NCBI GenBank assembly: GCA_910585215.1
Contig: CAJUDQ010000012.1
Coordinates: 19,173 to 83,172 of the forward strand
Origin: an uncultured Lachnospiraceae bacterium
Lineage (GTDB): Bacteria; Bacillota; Clostridia; Lachnospirales; Lachnospiraceae
Direction of reading: 5' to 3'
DNA: 64,000 bases
Both the position numbers and the translations under genes were made by a program. Below, one piece after another: positions 45,652 to 55,815 of the stretch. Within the stretch, counting starts at the first letter, position 1. Every line of letters begins with the position of its first letter. The notes below the pieces were generated by a model. It saw only the letters and a list, made by a program, of their open reading frames with translations. It was not told the DNA's origin and ran no database searches.

Positions 45652-45802
45652 TCGTTCTTTCTCCTGTACCTTCTGCTTCCTTCATCATTTCAACAAAGAT
45701 ATCCGCCAAATCTGTAGTACCTTTATTGTAGATTGCATCTTCTGCTTCCCCTACTTCAAGGCTCGGCTGAAACTTTTTTATTTCCTCGTCAAAATTAATC
45801 AT
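45638..45802 (-). CDS. Small 54-residue protein between folC and the TPR gene
   Basis: ATG at 45802-45800 follows GGAGG with 6 bases spacing. The frame reads MINFDEEIKKFQPSLEVGE and continues through TTDLADIFVEMMKEAE, ending ERTNGML just inside the TPR gene (14-base overlap). It starts directly at the folC end. The strong ribosome site, tight packing and acidic helical composition support a real gene. No family recognised; a partner of the TPR membrane protein is plausible. Confidence 0.7.
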   Translation of the reverse strand: MINFDEEIKKFQPSLEVGEAEDAIYNKGTTDLADIFVEMMKEAEGTGERTNGML

Positions 45803-45803
45803 T

Positions 45804-47099
45804 TTATACCTCCAAATATTCCTTAAGTTCTCCTATCAAATACAGTGAACCTGCACAGAATAAAATATCATCTTTCTGTTTTACGGCAAGTGCATGTTTC
45901 AGAGCTTTTCCCGCACAGTCAAATGTATGTATGGGAATATCCGAACAGCGTCTGAATATTTCTGTCAGCTCCGTCTCTGAAACAGTTCTTTTATTATTCA
46001 GTCGGGTAATAAATACTTCCTGCCATACTCCAACACTCATAAGAAGCTCTATCATATGTTCATAATTTTTTTCTTCTACAACACCAAAAAGCAAAAGCCG
46101 TCTTCCATCTGTCTGTATTTTCTGTACAGAGGCCAAAAAGCCGGCGATTCCTTCCAGATTGTGTGCTCCATCCAAAAAAATATTTTCTTTAACCTGTTCC
46201 ATTCGTCCCTGCCACTCTGTAAATAAAACAAATTCTTCCGGATGAACAATACTTTGAAGTGTTTTATCTTTTCTTCTTATCATCTCAAAGGCAAGCAACG
46301 CCAGCGAACAATTTACTGCCTGATACAGCGCAGGAAAATTTATTTTCACGCTGTCACACTTATAATACCTATTATCAAGAGAAAAATCAACCTGTTTTGA
46401 TGAAAATTTAATGAATTTTATATCTCTGTCACTTAATAAAAAGTATTCCGTTCCTGTCTGTCTGGCTGTTTTCTTTATTACTTCTGCTGCTTCTGGACTG
46501 TTCTGATAAAATACAACCGGCACATTTTTCTTGATAATTCCTGCCTTTTCTCCTGCTATTTCAGCGATACTGTTTCCCAAAATCTCGGTATGGTCATAGC
46601 TGATAGAAGCAATCACGGATACCACAGGATTTTTTAATACGTTTGTAGCATCAAGCCTTCCACCAAGTCCTACTTCAAAAATTGCATACTCTGTTTTATG
46701 TTCAGCAAAAAAAAGAGCAGCCATAACAAAGAGAAACTCAAAAAAAGAAGGATGGACACCTCCTTGCTGTTGTAAGATATCAACAGCACTTTTTACTTTT
46801 TCAAATATTTTTGTAAATTCTTCATCTGAAATATCTGTATTGTTTATCTTTATTCGTTCATTTATTCTGACAAGATGTGGAGAAGTAAACAGTCCAACAG
46901 ATTTTTTCGAGTGAAGAAGAATTGTATTTAGAAAAGCACAGACTGAGCCTTTTCCATTTGTTCCCGCTACATGAACAGATTTTACCTTCTCCTGCGGGTT
47001 GCCCAGTCTTTTTAACAGTTCCATAAGATTATGTTTTGTTGTCTTTTTCGAAAATTTTGGTATACTTAACAGATACGCTGATGCTTCGTTGTAATTCAT
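45804..47099 (-). CDS. folC: Folylpolyglutamate synthase / dihydrofolate synthase
   Basis: About 431 residues from the ATG at 47099 (ribosome site GGAGAAG); an ATG at 47156 would add 19 residues without support. Mur-ligase fold: ATP site SVHVAGTNGKGSVCAFL, conserved SPHLVRINERI, the FEVGLGGRLDATNV motif with metal ligand, and DGAHNLEGI in the C-terminal domain. It adds glutamates to folates. First gene of a unit with the 54-residue protein and the TPR gene. Confidence 0.93.
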   Translation of the reverse strand: MNYNEASAYLLSIPKFSKKTTKHNLMELLKRLGNPQEKVKSVHVAGTNGKGSVCAFLNTILLHSKKSVGLFTSPHLVRINERIKINNTDISDEEFTKIFEKVKSAVDILQQQGGVHPSFFEFLFVMAALFFAEHKTEYAIFEVGLGGRLDATNVLKNPVVSVIASISYDHTEILGNSIAEIAGEKAGIIKKNVPVVFYQNSPEAAEVIKKTARQTGTEYFLLSDRDIKFIKFSSKQVDFSLDNRYYKCDSVKINFPALYQAVNCSLALLAFEMIRRKDKTLQSIVHPEEFVLFTEWQGRMEQVKENIFLDGAHNLEGIAGFLASVQKIQTDGRRLLLFGVVEEKNYEHMIELLMSVGVWQEVFITRLNNKRTVSETELTEIFRRCSDIPIHTFDCAGKALKHALAVKQKDDILFCAGSLYLIGELKEYLEV

Positions 47100-47282
47100 G
47101 ACTTCTCCGTTTTTCTCATGCAAAAACTGCTTTTTTGTAACAGACAGTACCTGCATTTATTGTATGTTTGTAATATTGCATGAAATATAAATACTTTATT
47201 TATTTTAATGATAAATCACCAATTCTGACTGTAATATATTCTGTAACCTATAATTCTGTAACTTATAACATAGTATATTATA

Positions 47283-47316
47283 GTCAAAAACCGCCAAGTT
47301 GCAAGCGGTTTTTGAC
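47283..47316. terminator. Hairpin downstream of valS, near the folC start
   Basis: GTCAAAAACCGC (47283-47294) and GCGGTTTTTGAC (47305-47316) form a 12-bp stem whose arms carry A5 and U5, so it can terminate in either direction. It is the second hairpin after valS. Confidence 0.55.
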
Positions 47317-47370
47317 GCAAGTTTCGACATAAGAAAGCCCTCTGTTTCACAGGGAATTTCTTTTTAAATT

Positions 47371-50010
47371 TTATTTTTTCAGATGTGCCAGTCTCTCCTC
47401 TACCTGTGTCATCATCTGCATGTATTTTGCCTGCTTTTCTTTTTCTTCCTTTATTTTCTTTTCCGGAGCCTTACTTACAAAATTCGGATTGCCAAGCATA
47501 GTATTCACTCTTGTAATCTCTTTTTCAAGCCGTTCTTTTTCTTTTGTCAGCCGTTCCATTTCTTTTTCGACATCTACAAGCTCTGCAAACGGCATATAGA
47601 TAAATGCATTTGGAATCATAACAGAAACCGCATCCTCATCAATTCCCGTTTTATCCTCCTGTATTACAACACTGCTGGCATATCCGAGTGTTGCAAAAAA
47701 CACTTTTCCATTTTCAAAAATTGTTCTTATATCCTGCTGTTTGGAAACAACAAATACTTTTGCTTTTTTTGATGGTGCAACATTCATTTCCGCACGAATA
47801 TTTCTGATTCCACGCACTGCCTCCTTAATCACTTCCACTGCCTGTTCTTCTTTTTCAAATACAAGAGACTCTGAATATTTTGGCCAGTCTGAAATCATAA
47901 TGGATTCTTCTTTGTTCTGCAAGGTACAGAAAATTTCCTCTGTAACAAATGGCATATATGGATGCAGAAGCTTCAGAGAGGTAATCAATACTGTCTGTAA
48001 AGTGAAAAGTGCAGCCTGCCTTGTAGTGTCTTCATTACTATAAAGTCTCGGTTTTACCATTTCGATATACCAGTCACAAAATTCCTCCCAGATAAAACTA
48101 TACAGCTTATCAGCAGCAATACCAAGTTCATATTTTTCCATATTTTCCGTTACCTGTTTTACCAGAGTATTGACTTTTGATAAAATCCATTTATCAGCGT
48201 CTGTAAGTTGTTCTGCCTTCACTGGTGAAATACCGTCTTCCGGCAGATTCATCATAATAAATCTGGAAGCATTCCATACCTTATTGGCAAAATTCCGGCT
48301 TGCCTCCACTCTTTCCCAATAAAAACGCATATCATTGCCCGGTGCATTTCCGGTAATCAATGTAAATCTCAAGGCATCTGCGCCATATTTTTCAATAACC
48401 TCCAGAGGGTCAATCCCGTTTCCAAGAGACTTGCTCATCTTTCTTCCCTGCGAATCACGCACAAGACCATGAATAAAAACCTTTTCAAATGGCACCTTTC
48501 CCGTATGCTCCAGGCCGGAAAACATCATACGGATTACCCAGAAGAAAATAATATCATAGCCTGTAACAAGTACAGTGGTAGGATAAAAATATTTCAGCTC
48601 TTCTGTCTGCTTTGGCCAGCCCAGAGTTGAAAACGGCCATAATGCGGAAGAAAACCATGTATCTAGGGTATCCGGGTCCTTGCGCATTGCTTTGCCACAT
48701 TTCGGACATACCGGATGCTCTTCCTTGGTGACAAGCACTTCTTCACAGTCATCACAGTAAAATGCCGGTATCTCATGTCCCCACCAGAGCTGACGTGAAA
48801 TACACCAGTCACGGATTCCCTCCAGCCAGTGAAAATATGTTTTGTCAAAGTGCGGAGGAACAAACTTGGTATCACCCTGTTTTACTGCATCGATAGCAGG
48901 TCCAGCCAGCTTTTTCATCTTTACAAACCACTGCTTGGATACTCTTGGTTCCACGGTTGTATGACAGCGATAACATACACCTACATTGTGACTGTGGTCT
49001 TCAATTTTTACCAGAACCCCTTCTGCTTCCAAGTCTGCCACAATCGCTTTTCTCGCCTCATATCGGTCCATACCGGCATAACGCGGATATTCATCTGTAA
49101 TTTTTGCATCCTCTGTCATTACATTAATCACAGGAAGATTATGACGCAGGCCTACTTCAAAATCATTTGGGTCATGTGCGGGAGTGATTTTTACTACACC
49201 TGTACCAAACTCCATATCTACATAATCATCTGCAATAATTGGAATTTCTCTGTGAACAAGAGGAAGAATCACTGTTTTTCCTATCATGTCCTTATATCTT
49301 TCATCATTCGGATTTACTGCAACTGCCGTATCCCCAAGCATAGTTTCCGGTCTGGTAGTTGCCATCTGAATACATCCGGTTCCGTCGGAAAGAGGATAGC
49401 TCAGATGCCAGAAATGTCCAGCCTGGTCTTCATATTCTACCTCCGCATCTGAAATGGAGGTAAGACATTTCGGACACCAGTTGATAATTCTCTCCCCCTT
49501 GTAAATCAATCCTTTGTTGTAAAGGTTTACAAATACCTCTTTTACGGCCTCTGAACACCCCTCGTCCATAGTGAAGCGTTCTCTGTCCCAGTCAGCAGAA
49601 GAACCGATTTTTTTAAGCTGTGTTACAATTCTTCCACCATATTCCTTTTTCCAGTTCCATGCCCTTTCCAAAAATTTCTCACGACCGATTTCTTCTTTGG
49701 TAATGCCTTCTTTTTTCATTGCTTCTACAATTTTTGCCTCTGTGGCAATTGAGGCATGGTCTGTACCCGGCACCCATAAGGCGGAATAACCCTGCATTCT
49801 CTTAAAACGGATAAGAATGTCCTGCATGGTGTTGTCAAGTGCATGTCCCATATGGAGCTGACCAGTAATATTCGGAGGAGGCATTACAATCGTAAATGGT
49901 TTTTTGTCTTTGTCAATTTCTGCGTGAAAATACTTTTTTTCCTGCCATTTATTATAAAGACGGGTTTCAATATCAGCAGGATTATAATTTTTTTCTAATT
50001 CTTTTTTCAT
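47371..50010 (-). CDS. valS: Valyl-tRNA synthetase
   Basis: 879 residues, full length. Class I signature [15 protein letters not shown] (HIGH motif as HMGH), the editing domain with [33 protein letters not shown], a zinc-binding segment, and KMSKS in [14 protein letters not shown]. The C-terminal coiled-coil arm ([19 protein letters not shown]) binds tRNA. Charges tRNA-Val. Controlled by the T-box leader directly upstream. Confidence 0.97.
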   Translation of the reverse strand: MKKELEKNYNPADIETRLYNKWQEKKYFHAEIDKDKKPFTIVMPPPNITGQLHMGHALDNTMQDILIRFKRMQGYSALWVPGTDHASIATEAKIVEAMKKEGITKEEIGREKFLERAWNWKKEYGGRIVTQLKKIGSSADWDRERFTMDEGCSEAVKEVFVNLYNKGLIYKGERIINWCPKCLTSISDAEVEYEDQAGHFWHLSYPLSDGTGCIQMATTRPETMLGDTAVAVNPNDERYKDMIGKTVILPLVHREIPIIADDYVDMEFGTGVVKITPAHDPNDFEVGLRHNLPVINVMTEDAKITDEYPRYAGMDRYEARKAIVADLEAEGVLVKIEDHSHNVGVCYRCHTTVEPRVSKQWFVKMKKLAGPAIDAVKQGDTKFVPPHFDKTYFHWLEGIRDWCISRQLWWGHEIPAFYCDDCEEVLVTKEEHPVCPKCGKAMRKDPDTLDTWFSSALWPFSTLGWPKQTEELKYFYPTTVLVTGYDIIFFWVIRMMFSGLEHTGKVPFEKVFIHGLVRDSQGRKMSKSLGNGIDPLEVIEKYGADALRFTLITGNAPGNDMRFYWERVEASRNFANKVWNASRFIMMNLPEDGISPVKAEQLTDADKWILSKVNTLVKQVTENMEKYELGIAADKLYSFIWEEFCDWYIEMVKPRLYSNEDTTRQAALFTLQTVLITSLKLLHPYMPFVTEEIFCTLQNKEESIMISDWPKYSESLVFEKEEQAVEVIKEAVRGIRNIRAEMNVAPSKKAKVFVVSKQQDIRTIFENGKVFFATLGYASSVVIQEDKTGIDEDAVSVMIPNAFIYMPFAELVDVEKEMERLTKEKERLEKEITRVNTMLGNPNFVSKAPEKKIKEEKEKQAKYMQMMTQVEERLAHLKK

Positions 50011-50095
50011 GTCCTATCCTTTCTAAATAAAGTATTCACAATCAATCCTGTGCACTGACAGTTGATAAAACACTGACTGTAACTGTTTCAATAAT

Positions 50096-50417
50096 AAAGG
50101 AGCCTGTAAGTGAATACGCTTATGGCTCCTGTAAACTGATATCCGCGCTTCACCTGATATTCAAGGGCGGACAAGCCGCGGTACCACCTTTATTTTTTCT
50201 TCTCTTATCCGATAACGGGGACGAAACCGTCATATTCTACTGATATCTGATTTCGATACGTTGGAATATGCTGTTCAAAAGCTACCTTCAAAAACCGCGC
50301 TTTGGATAATCTTTCAGCCTGTGAATTATCCTCTCTGGAACCGCCTTTGTTTTTTACTCCTCTTTCTCACTACATTTCTCTTTTTAAAATAAAAGGAAAC
50401 TGTTCTGCAAATTTCCT
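50096..50417 (-). ncRNA. T-box riboswitch of valS
   Basis: The minus strand has the conserved AAGGTGGTACCGCGG (50176-50190) of the antiterminator bulge that pairs with the tRNA acceptor end. It is followed by a terminator AGGAGCC ... GGCTCCT (50098-50130) ending in TTTATTATT. A long stem I lies upstream, and the GUA in its AAGGUAGC stretch is the likely valine specifier. Uncharged tRNA-Val would allow read-through into valS, 86 bases downstream. Confidence 0.93.
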
Positions 50418-50423
50418 TTCATT

Positions 50424-50452
50424 ATAATAAAAGTAAATTCAGGGTTTGTCAA
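50424..50452 (-). promoter_or_regulatory. valS T-box promoter
   Basis: Minus strand TTGACA (50447-50452), 17 bases, TATTAT (50424-50429). It overlaps the 3' end of the upstream repair gene. Confidence 0.75.
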
Positions 50453-51267
50453 CTGTTTTCTTCTGAAAACTCAATCATATTTTTCCGATACCACAAAGGC
50501 AGCATATTTCTCTGACATTTTCTGTTTTCTCTTTCCTCAATTCCAATTGAATGAAAATATGTTTTCCATAACATTTCATAACTGTCTGATTTTTCTGCAA
50601 GCCCGTTTTTTATAGTATTCTTTTCCGAAAGAGCAATTTCCGAATCTCTGACAAAAAAATACTTTTCATATTTTTTATGAACTACAGATAATTTTCTTAC
50701 TGCATCATATATTACAAAATTCTCGTTTGGAAAACGCCCGGAAAAATGTTCTGCAATTAACGGAAGCACATTACATTTCGGTTCTATTTTGGAATACAAA
50801 ATAGAATCCGTTTCCTCAAATCTGATAAATTGTACAAAATAATGTGCTTCGTTTGCCGTTTTTCTGGAAAGCTCCATAACAGACATTACATAAGTATCAT
50901 ACAGCATATCCATTACTTTGCTGCCTATGTGAAATCCTCTCACCAGAAAATGAAATATCTGTGTTCCCCGATGACTGTCAAAATGACAAATAGCACGCAA
51001 GGTTATATGCCAGACTTTATCTCCGAGTTTTTTGCGAATGGCATACACTGTTTTTTCCGCCTTTTCTTCATCTGCTTTTACTGTAAGATATTCTGCAAAC
51101 ATTTCATATTCATAATTTTCCAGTGGTCTGATTTCTATGTTGTCCTGATATTCCGGCAGGTTCTTTTTCCTTCCTGCAAATCTTTCATTCTTTATCACAA
51201 ATCCATCATAAATTGCTGTCAATATTGATTCTATGGAATTGTCACAAAGTATTACTATTTTTTCCAC
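50449..51267 (-). CDS. TIGR03915 putative DNA repair protein
   Basis: About 272 residues from a GTG at 51267 preceded by GGAGAG; an ATG at 51336 would add 23 residues. The start VILCDNSIESILTAIYDGF and the middle GTQIFHFLVRGFHIGSKVMDMLYDTYVMSVMELSRKTANEAHYF are characteristic of TIGR03915/DUF4130, always paired with the radical-SAM protein TIGR03916. The motif HYFVQFIRFEETDS and uracil-glycosylase-like context suggest a role in base repair; the lesion is unknown. It lies within 53 bases of its partner and shares its LexA-type promoter. Confidence 0.88.
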   Translation of the reverse strand: MEKIVILCDNSIESILTAIYDGFVIKNERFAGRKKNLPEYQDNIEIRPLENYEYEMFAEYLTVKADEEKAEKTVYAIRKKLGDKVWHITLRAICHFDSHRGTQIFHFLVRGFHIGSKVMDMLYDTYVMSVMELSRKTANEAHYFVQFIRFEETDSILYSKIEPKCNVLPLIAEHFSGRFPNENFVIYDAVRKLSVVHKKYEKYFFVRDSEIALSEKNTIKNGLAEKSDSYEMLWKTYFHSIGIEERENRKCQRNMLPLWYRKNMIEFSEENS

Positions 51268-51319
51268 AACCTTCTCTCCATTCTTTTCTTTCACAGAAAA
51301 TCTCCCTGTTTTTCTGTAC

Positions 51320-52834
51320 TCAATTGATAAAGTCAAATATGGTCATCTGTCGAAAATCCTTTCCGTTCCCCTGCTTAGATACCGGTTCACTGAAAATAAG
51401 CTGATTTGTGATATACTTCTCTTCCAGTTTAATATCATACATCATCTTTCCACCACAGGTAATAAAATATAAGGCTCTTTTTAAAACTACTCCCATTTTT
51501 TTGATATGCTGGAAATCAAGTGTTCCATATCGTCTGGCAGCAATAATTCGCCTCGCACTTTTCACACCGATTCCAGGCACCCGAAGAAGCGTATAATAAT
51601 CTGCCTTGTTTATTTCTACCGGAAACAGCTCCAAATGTCTGACTGCCCAGTCACATTTCGGGTCAATCAATTCATTAAAATATGGCCTGTCTTCTGTAAG
51701 CAGCTCTTTTGCATAAAATCCGTAATACCGCAGCAGCCAGTCTGCCTGATAAAGCCGGTGTTCTCTTAAAAGCGGAGGTTTTGTACCCAGAGCAGGCAGA
51801 TATTTATCCTCATTCAAAGGTACATATGCCGAATAAAAAACCCGTTTTAAATCATAGTTGTCATATAAAGCCTGTGTAACATTAATAATATGATAATCGC
51901 TTTCCGGTGTCGCTCCAATAATCATCTGGGTACTCTGTCCTGCCGGAACAAAATATTTGCCATTTGTTCCTACAGAACGAATCTGAGTCTGATTTTCGGA
52001 TACAGAAGCTATTTCCTGATTTTCTGTAAATAAAGGAACTTTGTTTAATTTCAGCTTTTCAGACAGATGTTCTTTGCTTTCTGCAAGATAGTTCTCGGAC
52101 AATATCAAATTTGTATCTTCAGACGCTATCTGTTTTTGTTGTCCATAGCCTCCATCCGTCATGGTAATATGCTGTTTTTTATTATAAATACCGTGCATAT
52201 GCCGGTTATTTTGTATTCCTGTCTGTATTTCCTTCATGGGCTTTAATATATTTTTACGGCTTTTGTGTGGAGCCAGCTTTGACAAACCGTCCGAAGTAGG
52301 CAGTTCTAAATTGACACTCATTCTGTCTACAAGATATCCAAGCTGTTCAAGCATTTCAGGGTCACAGCCAGGAATTGCCTTGACATGAATATAACCATTA
52401 AATCTATATTGTGTACGAAGCTTGTAAATCGCCTCATATATCAACCCTATGGTATAATCTGGACTTTTCATAATCCCTGAGCTTAAAAACAGACCTTCGA
52501 TATAATTTCGGCGGTAAAATTCCATTGTCAGGCGACACACTTCATCTGGAGTAAAGGAGGCGCGCAGCACATCATTGGATATACGGTTTATACAATATTT
52601 GCAGTCAAAAATACACTCATTGGTAAGCAGAATTTTTAAAAGAGAAATACATCTGCCGTCACTGGCAAATGAATGACAGATACCTGCAGCACTGGCGCTT
52701 CCGGTATCTCTTTCGTTTCCTTTTCTCTCAACACCGCTGGAAGAGCAGGAAACATCATATTTTGCAGCAGCAGAGAGTATTTTAAGTTTTTCCTCTAATG
52801 GCATGTCCGGTTGTATCAATACATAGTCTTTCAT
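51320..52834 (-). CDS. TIGR03916 radical-SAM putative DNA repair/modification protein
   Basis: 504 residues. The radical-SAM cluster CIFDCKYCINR (Cx3Cx2C) follows an N-terminal segment. The C-terminus has a helix-hairpin-helix LLRVPGIGVKSARRIIAARRYG that binds DNA. About 85 residues longer than usual, with a low-complexity insert (roughly residues 205-285, rich in Gln, Asn, Lys, Glu) before the conserved VPAGQSTQMIIGATPESD. The partner gene follows within 53 bases. Its promoter is flanked by two SOS boxes. Confidence 0.9.
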   Translation of the reverse strand: MKDYVLIQPDMPLEEKLKILSAAAKYDVSCSSSGVERKGNERDTGSASAAGICHSFASDGRCISLLKILLTNECIFDCKYCINRISNDVLRASFTPDEVCRLTMEFYRRNYIEGLFLSSGIMKSPDYTIGLIYEAIYKLRTQYRFNGYIHVKAIPGCDPEMLEQLGYLVDRMSVNLELPTSDGLSKLAPHKSRKNILKPMKEIQTGIQNNRHMHGIYNKKQHITMTDGGYGQQKQIASEDTNLILSENYLAESKEHLSEKLKLNKVPLFTENQEIASVSENQTQIRSVGTNGKYFVPAGQSTQMIIGATPESDYHIINVTQALYDNYDLKRVFYSAYVPLNEDKYLPALGTKPPLLREHRLYQADWLLRYYGFYAKELLTEDRPYFNELIDPKCDWAVRHLELFPVEINKADYYTLLRVPGIGVKSARRIIAARRYGTLDFQHIKKMGVVLKRALYFITCGGKMMYDIKLEEKYITNQLIFSEPVSKQGNGKDFRQMTIFDFIN

Positions 52835-52854
52835 AGAAAGCGGCCTCCTGATTT

Positions 52855-52905
52855 CGAATATTTGTTCTCACACTTTATTGTAACATAGAGAACGTATATT
52901 CGCAA
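52855..52905 (-). promoter_or_regulatory. Promoter with two LexA (SOS) boxes
   Basis: Minus strand TTGCGA (52900-52905), 17 bases, TACAAT (52877-52882). The spacer contains CGAATATACGTTCT (52889-52902) and the region after the -10 contains AGAACAAATATTCG (52855-52868). Both fit the Gram-positive LexA box CGAACRNRYGTTCG closely, with one to three deviations each. Confidence 0.7.
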
Positions 52906-52972
52906 GAGTTTTTTGTTTGATAACTAACAGAGAAACCAAACTGTGATTTTCAAACTGGCTTGAACTTGAAGA

Positions 52973-52997
52973 AGGCAGAGGAAATTAACCTTTGCCT
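52973..52997. terminator. Hairpin at the end of the GT4 gene
   Basis: AGGCAGAGG (52973-52981) and CCTTTGCCT (52989-52997) pair with one mismatch. It overlaps the stop of the glycosyltransferase gene. A T6 tract lies on the plus-strand side only, so its terminating direction is uncertain. Confidence 0.35.
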
Positions 52998-54160
52998 CTT
53001 TTTTCACTCTTTTTTCTCAAAACTTCTTTATAGACTCTCTCCACATTTTCTGCAAAACATCCCTTATCAAATCCTCTCGCAATTTCTTCACTGTGTTTTC
53101 CAGCTTCTTTTCTCCATTCCTCATCTTCTAATACTTTTCTGACTGCCTTAAAAAATTCTTTTGGACTGCTGTATTCATATCCATTCACACCCTCTTTTAT
53201 CACATCCTCCAGACATGAATCCTTGCGGCAGACCAGAGGAAGTCCATTCGCTGCCGCTTCAATATAAGTAAGTCCCTGAGTTTCACTGGTAGAAGCATTG
53301 ACAAACACATCTCCTGTTTGATAATACTCCTGAACTTCCGATGGAGGTACCATCCCAGTAAAAATCACATGTCTGGAAATTTTAAGCACTCTGGAAAGTT
53401 CTTCCAGTTCTTCCTTTGCCGGTCCATCTCCAACAATCAAAAATATCAGCTTTTGATTTGTTTTCAGCAAATGAGCAAATAATTTGAGCAGTTCATTTAA
53501 ATTTTTTTCGGTTCCAAGCCGTCCCAGATTTAACAATACCTGATATCCATCAGGAATTCCCAGATTATGACGTTTTTTCATTTTTTTCTTCTGTGTCAGC
53601 CTGACTCTGTGCTGTCCTATGGAAATACCACTTGGCACAATACATACAGGATTTTTTATCCCATAGCTGTGTAATGCTTTTTCTACTTTTTTTGTAGGTG
53701 CAATGATTCTGTCTACATTCTTTAACCGTTCACGCGACAAAATACGCACCAGATGATTTCCCAGACGCCGAAAAGGAATTACATACCCTGCATACTGTTC
53801 ATACAAAGTATGATACGTATGCACAAGCGGTGCATTTGTCATGCGTGCAATACGACTTGCAAACTGAAAGCTGAAAAATTCACACTGGCTGTGAATGACA
53901 TCCGGCTTCCATTGAATCAGCTCTTCCACAAACTCATTACGATAAGACACCGGCATCCGTACGTCTGGATAAATAATACCAAATGGAATAGACTTTATAT
54001 AATAAACCGACCCTCTGTGATAACTTTTTAGATTGCGTGAAAAAGTAAGTATTCGTACATCATGTCCCCTTTTTACCAGTTCATTTCTCAAATTTCGTAC
54101 AGAGGTCACAACACCGTTTGTGTCTGCAACAAATAAATCCGTTGTAATTAAAACTTTCAT
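52985..54160 (-). CDS. Glycosyltransferase family 4
   Basis: 391 residues of the GT-B fold. N-terminal DLFVADTNGVVTSVRNLRNELVKRGHDVRI, then the central VLLNLGRLGTEKNLNELLKLFAHLL and the sugar-nucleotide motif NASTSETQGLTYIEAAANGLPLV (EX7E) are typical of GT4 enzymes such as 1,2-diacylglycerol 3-glucosyltransferase. A glycolipid role is likely but the acceptor is not proven. 10 bases after pepT. Confidence 0.9.
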   Translation of the reverse strand: MKVLITTDLFVADTNGVVTSVRNLRNELVKRGHDVRILTFSRNLKSYHRGSVYYIKSIPFGIIYPDVRMPVSYRNEFVEELIQWKPDVIHSQCEFFSFQFASRIARMTNAPLVHTYHTLYEQYAGYVIPFRRLGNHLVRILSRERLKNVDRIIAPTKKVEKALHSYGIKNPVCIVPSGISIGQHRVRLTQKKKMKKRHNLGIPDGYQVLLNLGRLGTEKNLNELLKLFAHLLKTNQKLIFLIVGDGPAKEELEELSRVLKISRHVIFTGMVPPSEVQEYYQTGDVFVNASTSETQGLTYIEAAANGLPLVCRKDSCLEDVIKEGVNGYEYSSPKEFFKAVRKVLEDEEWRKEAGKHSEEIARGFDKGCFAENVERVYKEVLRKKSEKRGKG

Positions 54161-54170
54161 CTTTCTATCC

Positions 54171-55394
54171 TTATATATCTGAAACTATTCTTATTATTTC
54201 AATGATTACTTCTACCATTTTTTCCATCGACTGTACAGGAATATACTCATATTTTCCATGAAAGTTATGTCCGCCTGTGGATAAATTTGGACATGGAAGT
54301 CCCATATAGGAAAGTCTGGCTCCATCTGTACCTCCTCTAATGGGTATTACGGAAGGAGTGATACCACATTTTTCCATTGCCTTTCTTGCATATTCCACAA
54401 TATGCATGCAGGATTCTATTTTTTCTTTCATATTGTAATAAGAATCCGTAATTACAATCTCTACAGTTTTTTCCCCATATTTTTGATTCATATAATTTGT
54501 GATATTTTCTACATACTTTTTACGCTCCTGAAATTTTTTCATGGAATGGTCTCTGAGAATATAGGATAAAACTGTCCGACTCTCATCGCCTTTTATTTCA
54601 CAGAGATGATAAAATCCTTCGTACCCTTCTGTACAGGCAGGAATTTCAGCAGGTGGAAGCATACTGTTAAATTCCATTGCCATAAGAACAGCATTTTTCA
54701 TTTTATTTTTTGCCTCTCCAGGATGAATATTTACACCATTGACAATTACTTTTATGGAAGCGGCATTAAAATTCTCATATTCAAGCTCTCCCAACTGTCC
54801 TCCATCAATCGTATAGGCATAATCAGCTCCAAATCTTTTTACATCAAACAAATCAGCTCCTCTGCCTATTTCTTCATCTGGAGTAAATGCAATTTTTATT
54901 TCCTTATGTGGAATATGCTCTTCTGTAATTTTATTCACTGCAGTAATAATTTCTGCAATTCCCGCCTTATCATCACTTCCAAGCAAAGTAGTTCCATCTG
55001 TCACAATCAATGTCTGTCCCTTATATTGTGAAAGATGTCCAAATTCTGAAACTTTCATAACAATATTTTTTTCTTTGTTTAAAATAATATCTGTCCCATC
55101 ATAGTTTTCTATCAATTGCGGATTCATATTTTCTCCTGAAAATGCCGGAGCTGTATCCATATGTGCAATAAATCCAATAACATCTCCATGTTCCATACCC
55201 TCTGACGCATTTATAGAAGCATAAACATAGCCATGCTCATCCATATATGCATTGTCTGCTCCGGCTTTTTTCAGTTCTTCTACAAGCAGTTGAGCCATTT
55301 GCCGCTGACTGTCCGTGCTTGGACAATGTGGATTGTTTTCATCCGATTGTGTGTTTATTTTAATATACTTAAAAAAACGTTCTGTTACATTCAT
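54171..55394 (-). CDS. pepT: Peptidase T (aminotripeptidase)
   Basis: 407 residues of the M20 metallopeptidase family. Metal ligands lie in GFIAHMDTAPAFSG (His, Asp), in DGTTLLGSDDKAGIAEI and in FTPDEEIGRGADLF (catalytic Glu). GGTDGARLSYMGLPCPNLSTGGHNFHGKYEY is the C-terminal metal site. It cleaves the N-terminal residue of tripeptides. It is followed closely by the GT4 gene. Confidence 0.95.
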   Translation of the reverse strand: MNVTERFFKYIKINTQSDENNPHCPSTDSQRQMAQLLVEELKKAGADNAYMDEHGYVYASINASEGMEHGDVIGFIAHMDTAPAFSGENMNPQLIENYDGTDIILNKEKNIVMKVSEFGHLSQYKGQTLIVTDGTTLLGSDDKAGIAEIITAVNKITEEHIPHKEIKIAFTPDEEIGRGADLFDVKRFGADYAYTIDGGQLGELEYENFNAASIKVIVNGVNIHPGEAKNKMKNAVLMAMEFNSMLPPAEIPACTEGYEGFYHLCEIKGDESRTVLSYILRDHSMKKFQERKKYVENITNYMNQKYGEKTVEIVITDSYYNMKEKIESCMHIVEYARKAMEKCGITPSVIPIRGGTDGARLSYMGLPCPNLSTGGHNFHGKYEYIPVQSMEKMVEVIIEIIRIVSDI

Positions 55395-55464
55395 GGTTTA
55401 CCTCCAGATTCATTTCCTGAATAATATCATAAATAATTCATAAAGACGCTCGCTGATAAAGGAT

Positions 55465-55507
55465 GCACACGGATGCGTGTGCAGGTCATCAAACTTCATT
55501 TGATGAC
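55465..55507. repeat. Palindromic intergenic repeat, copy 2
   Basis: GCACACGGATGCGTGTGC (55465-55482) then CAG and GTCATCAAA-5-TTTGATGAC (55485-55507). Same order of elements as at 33049-33091 and 61693-61738, with a compensated or altered loop. It lies upstream of pepT. Confidence 0.75.
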
Positions 55508-55574
55508 ATACATTATAGCACATTTTGTCAAATTTTTTATTTTTTTTATAAAATTTATGATTGAATTTTATTTT

Positions 55575-55736
55575 TTTCACAAAATCAACACATTTTCTGG
55601 CTATTCTATATATGTAAAAAACAATATGTTCTTTACATTTTGATTTTTATTTTTTCATAATAATTTTCTTTTAAACATAAAGAAAATTACTCCTCCCCAT
55701 TTTTTAGTTCCCGGTTTTCTCCCCGGGAACTTTTTA
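55575..55736 (+). ncRNA. Tandem small RNA candidate A (ACTCCTCCCC motif)
   Basis: A conserved box TTTCACAAAATCAACACATTT (55575-55595) precedes three stems: ATGTAAA/TTTACAT (55612-55638), AATTTTCTTT/AAAGAAAATT (55662-55688), and the terminator AGTTCCCGG/CCGGGAACT (55706-55731) with U-tract. The linker between the last two is ACTCCTCCCCATTTTTT, single-stranded and complementary to Shine-Dalgarno sequences. No ORF. Transcript probably about 130 bases. Confidence 0.6.
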
Positions 55737-55815
55737 TCCTCCAGAAAATTTCTCAGATATTTTCTCTGTTTTCATTTTGCAAATATTTTATATTTTTCAT
55801 ATATTATTTGCAAAG

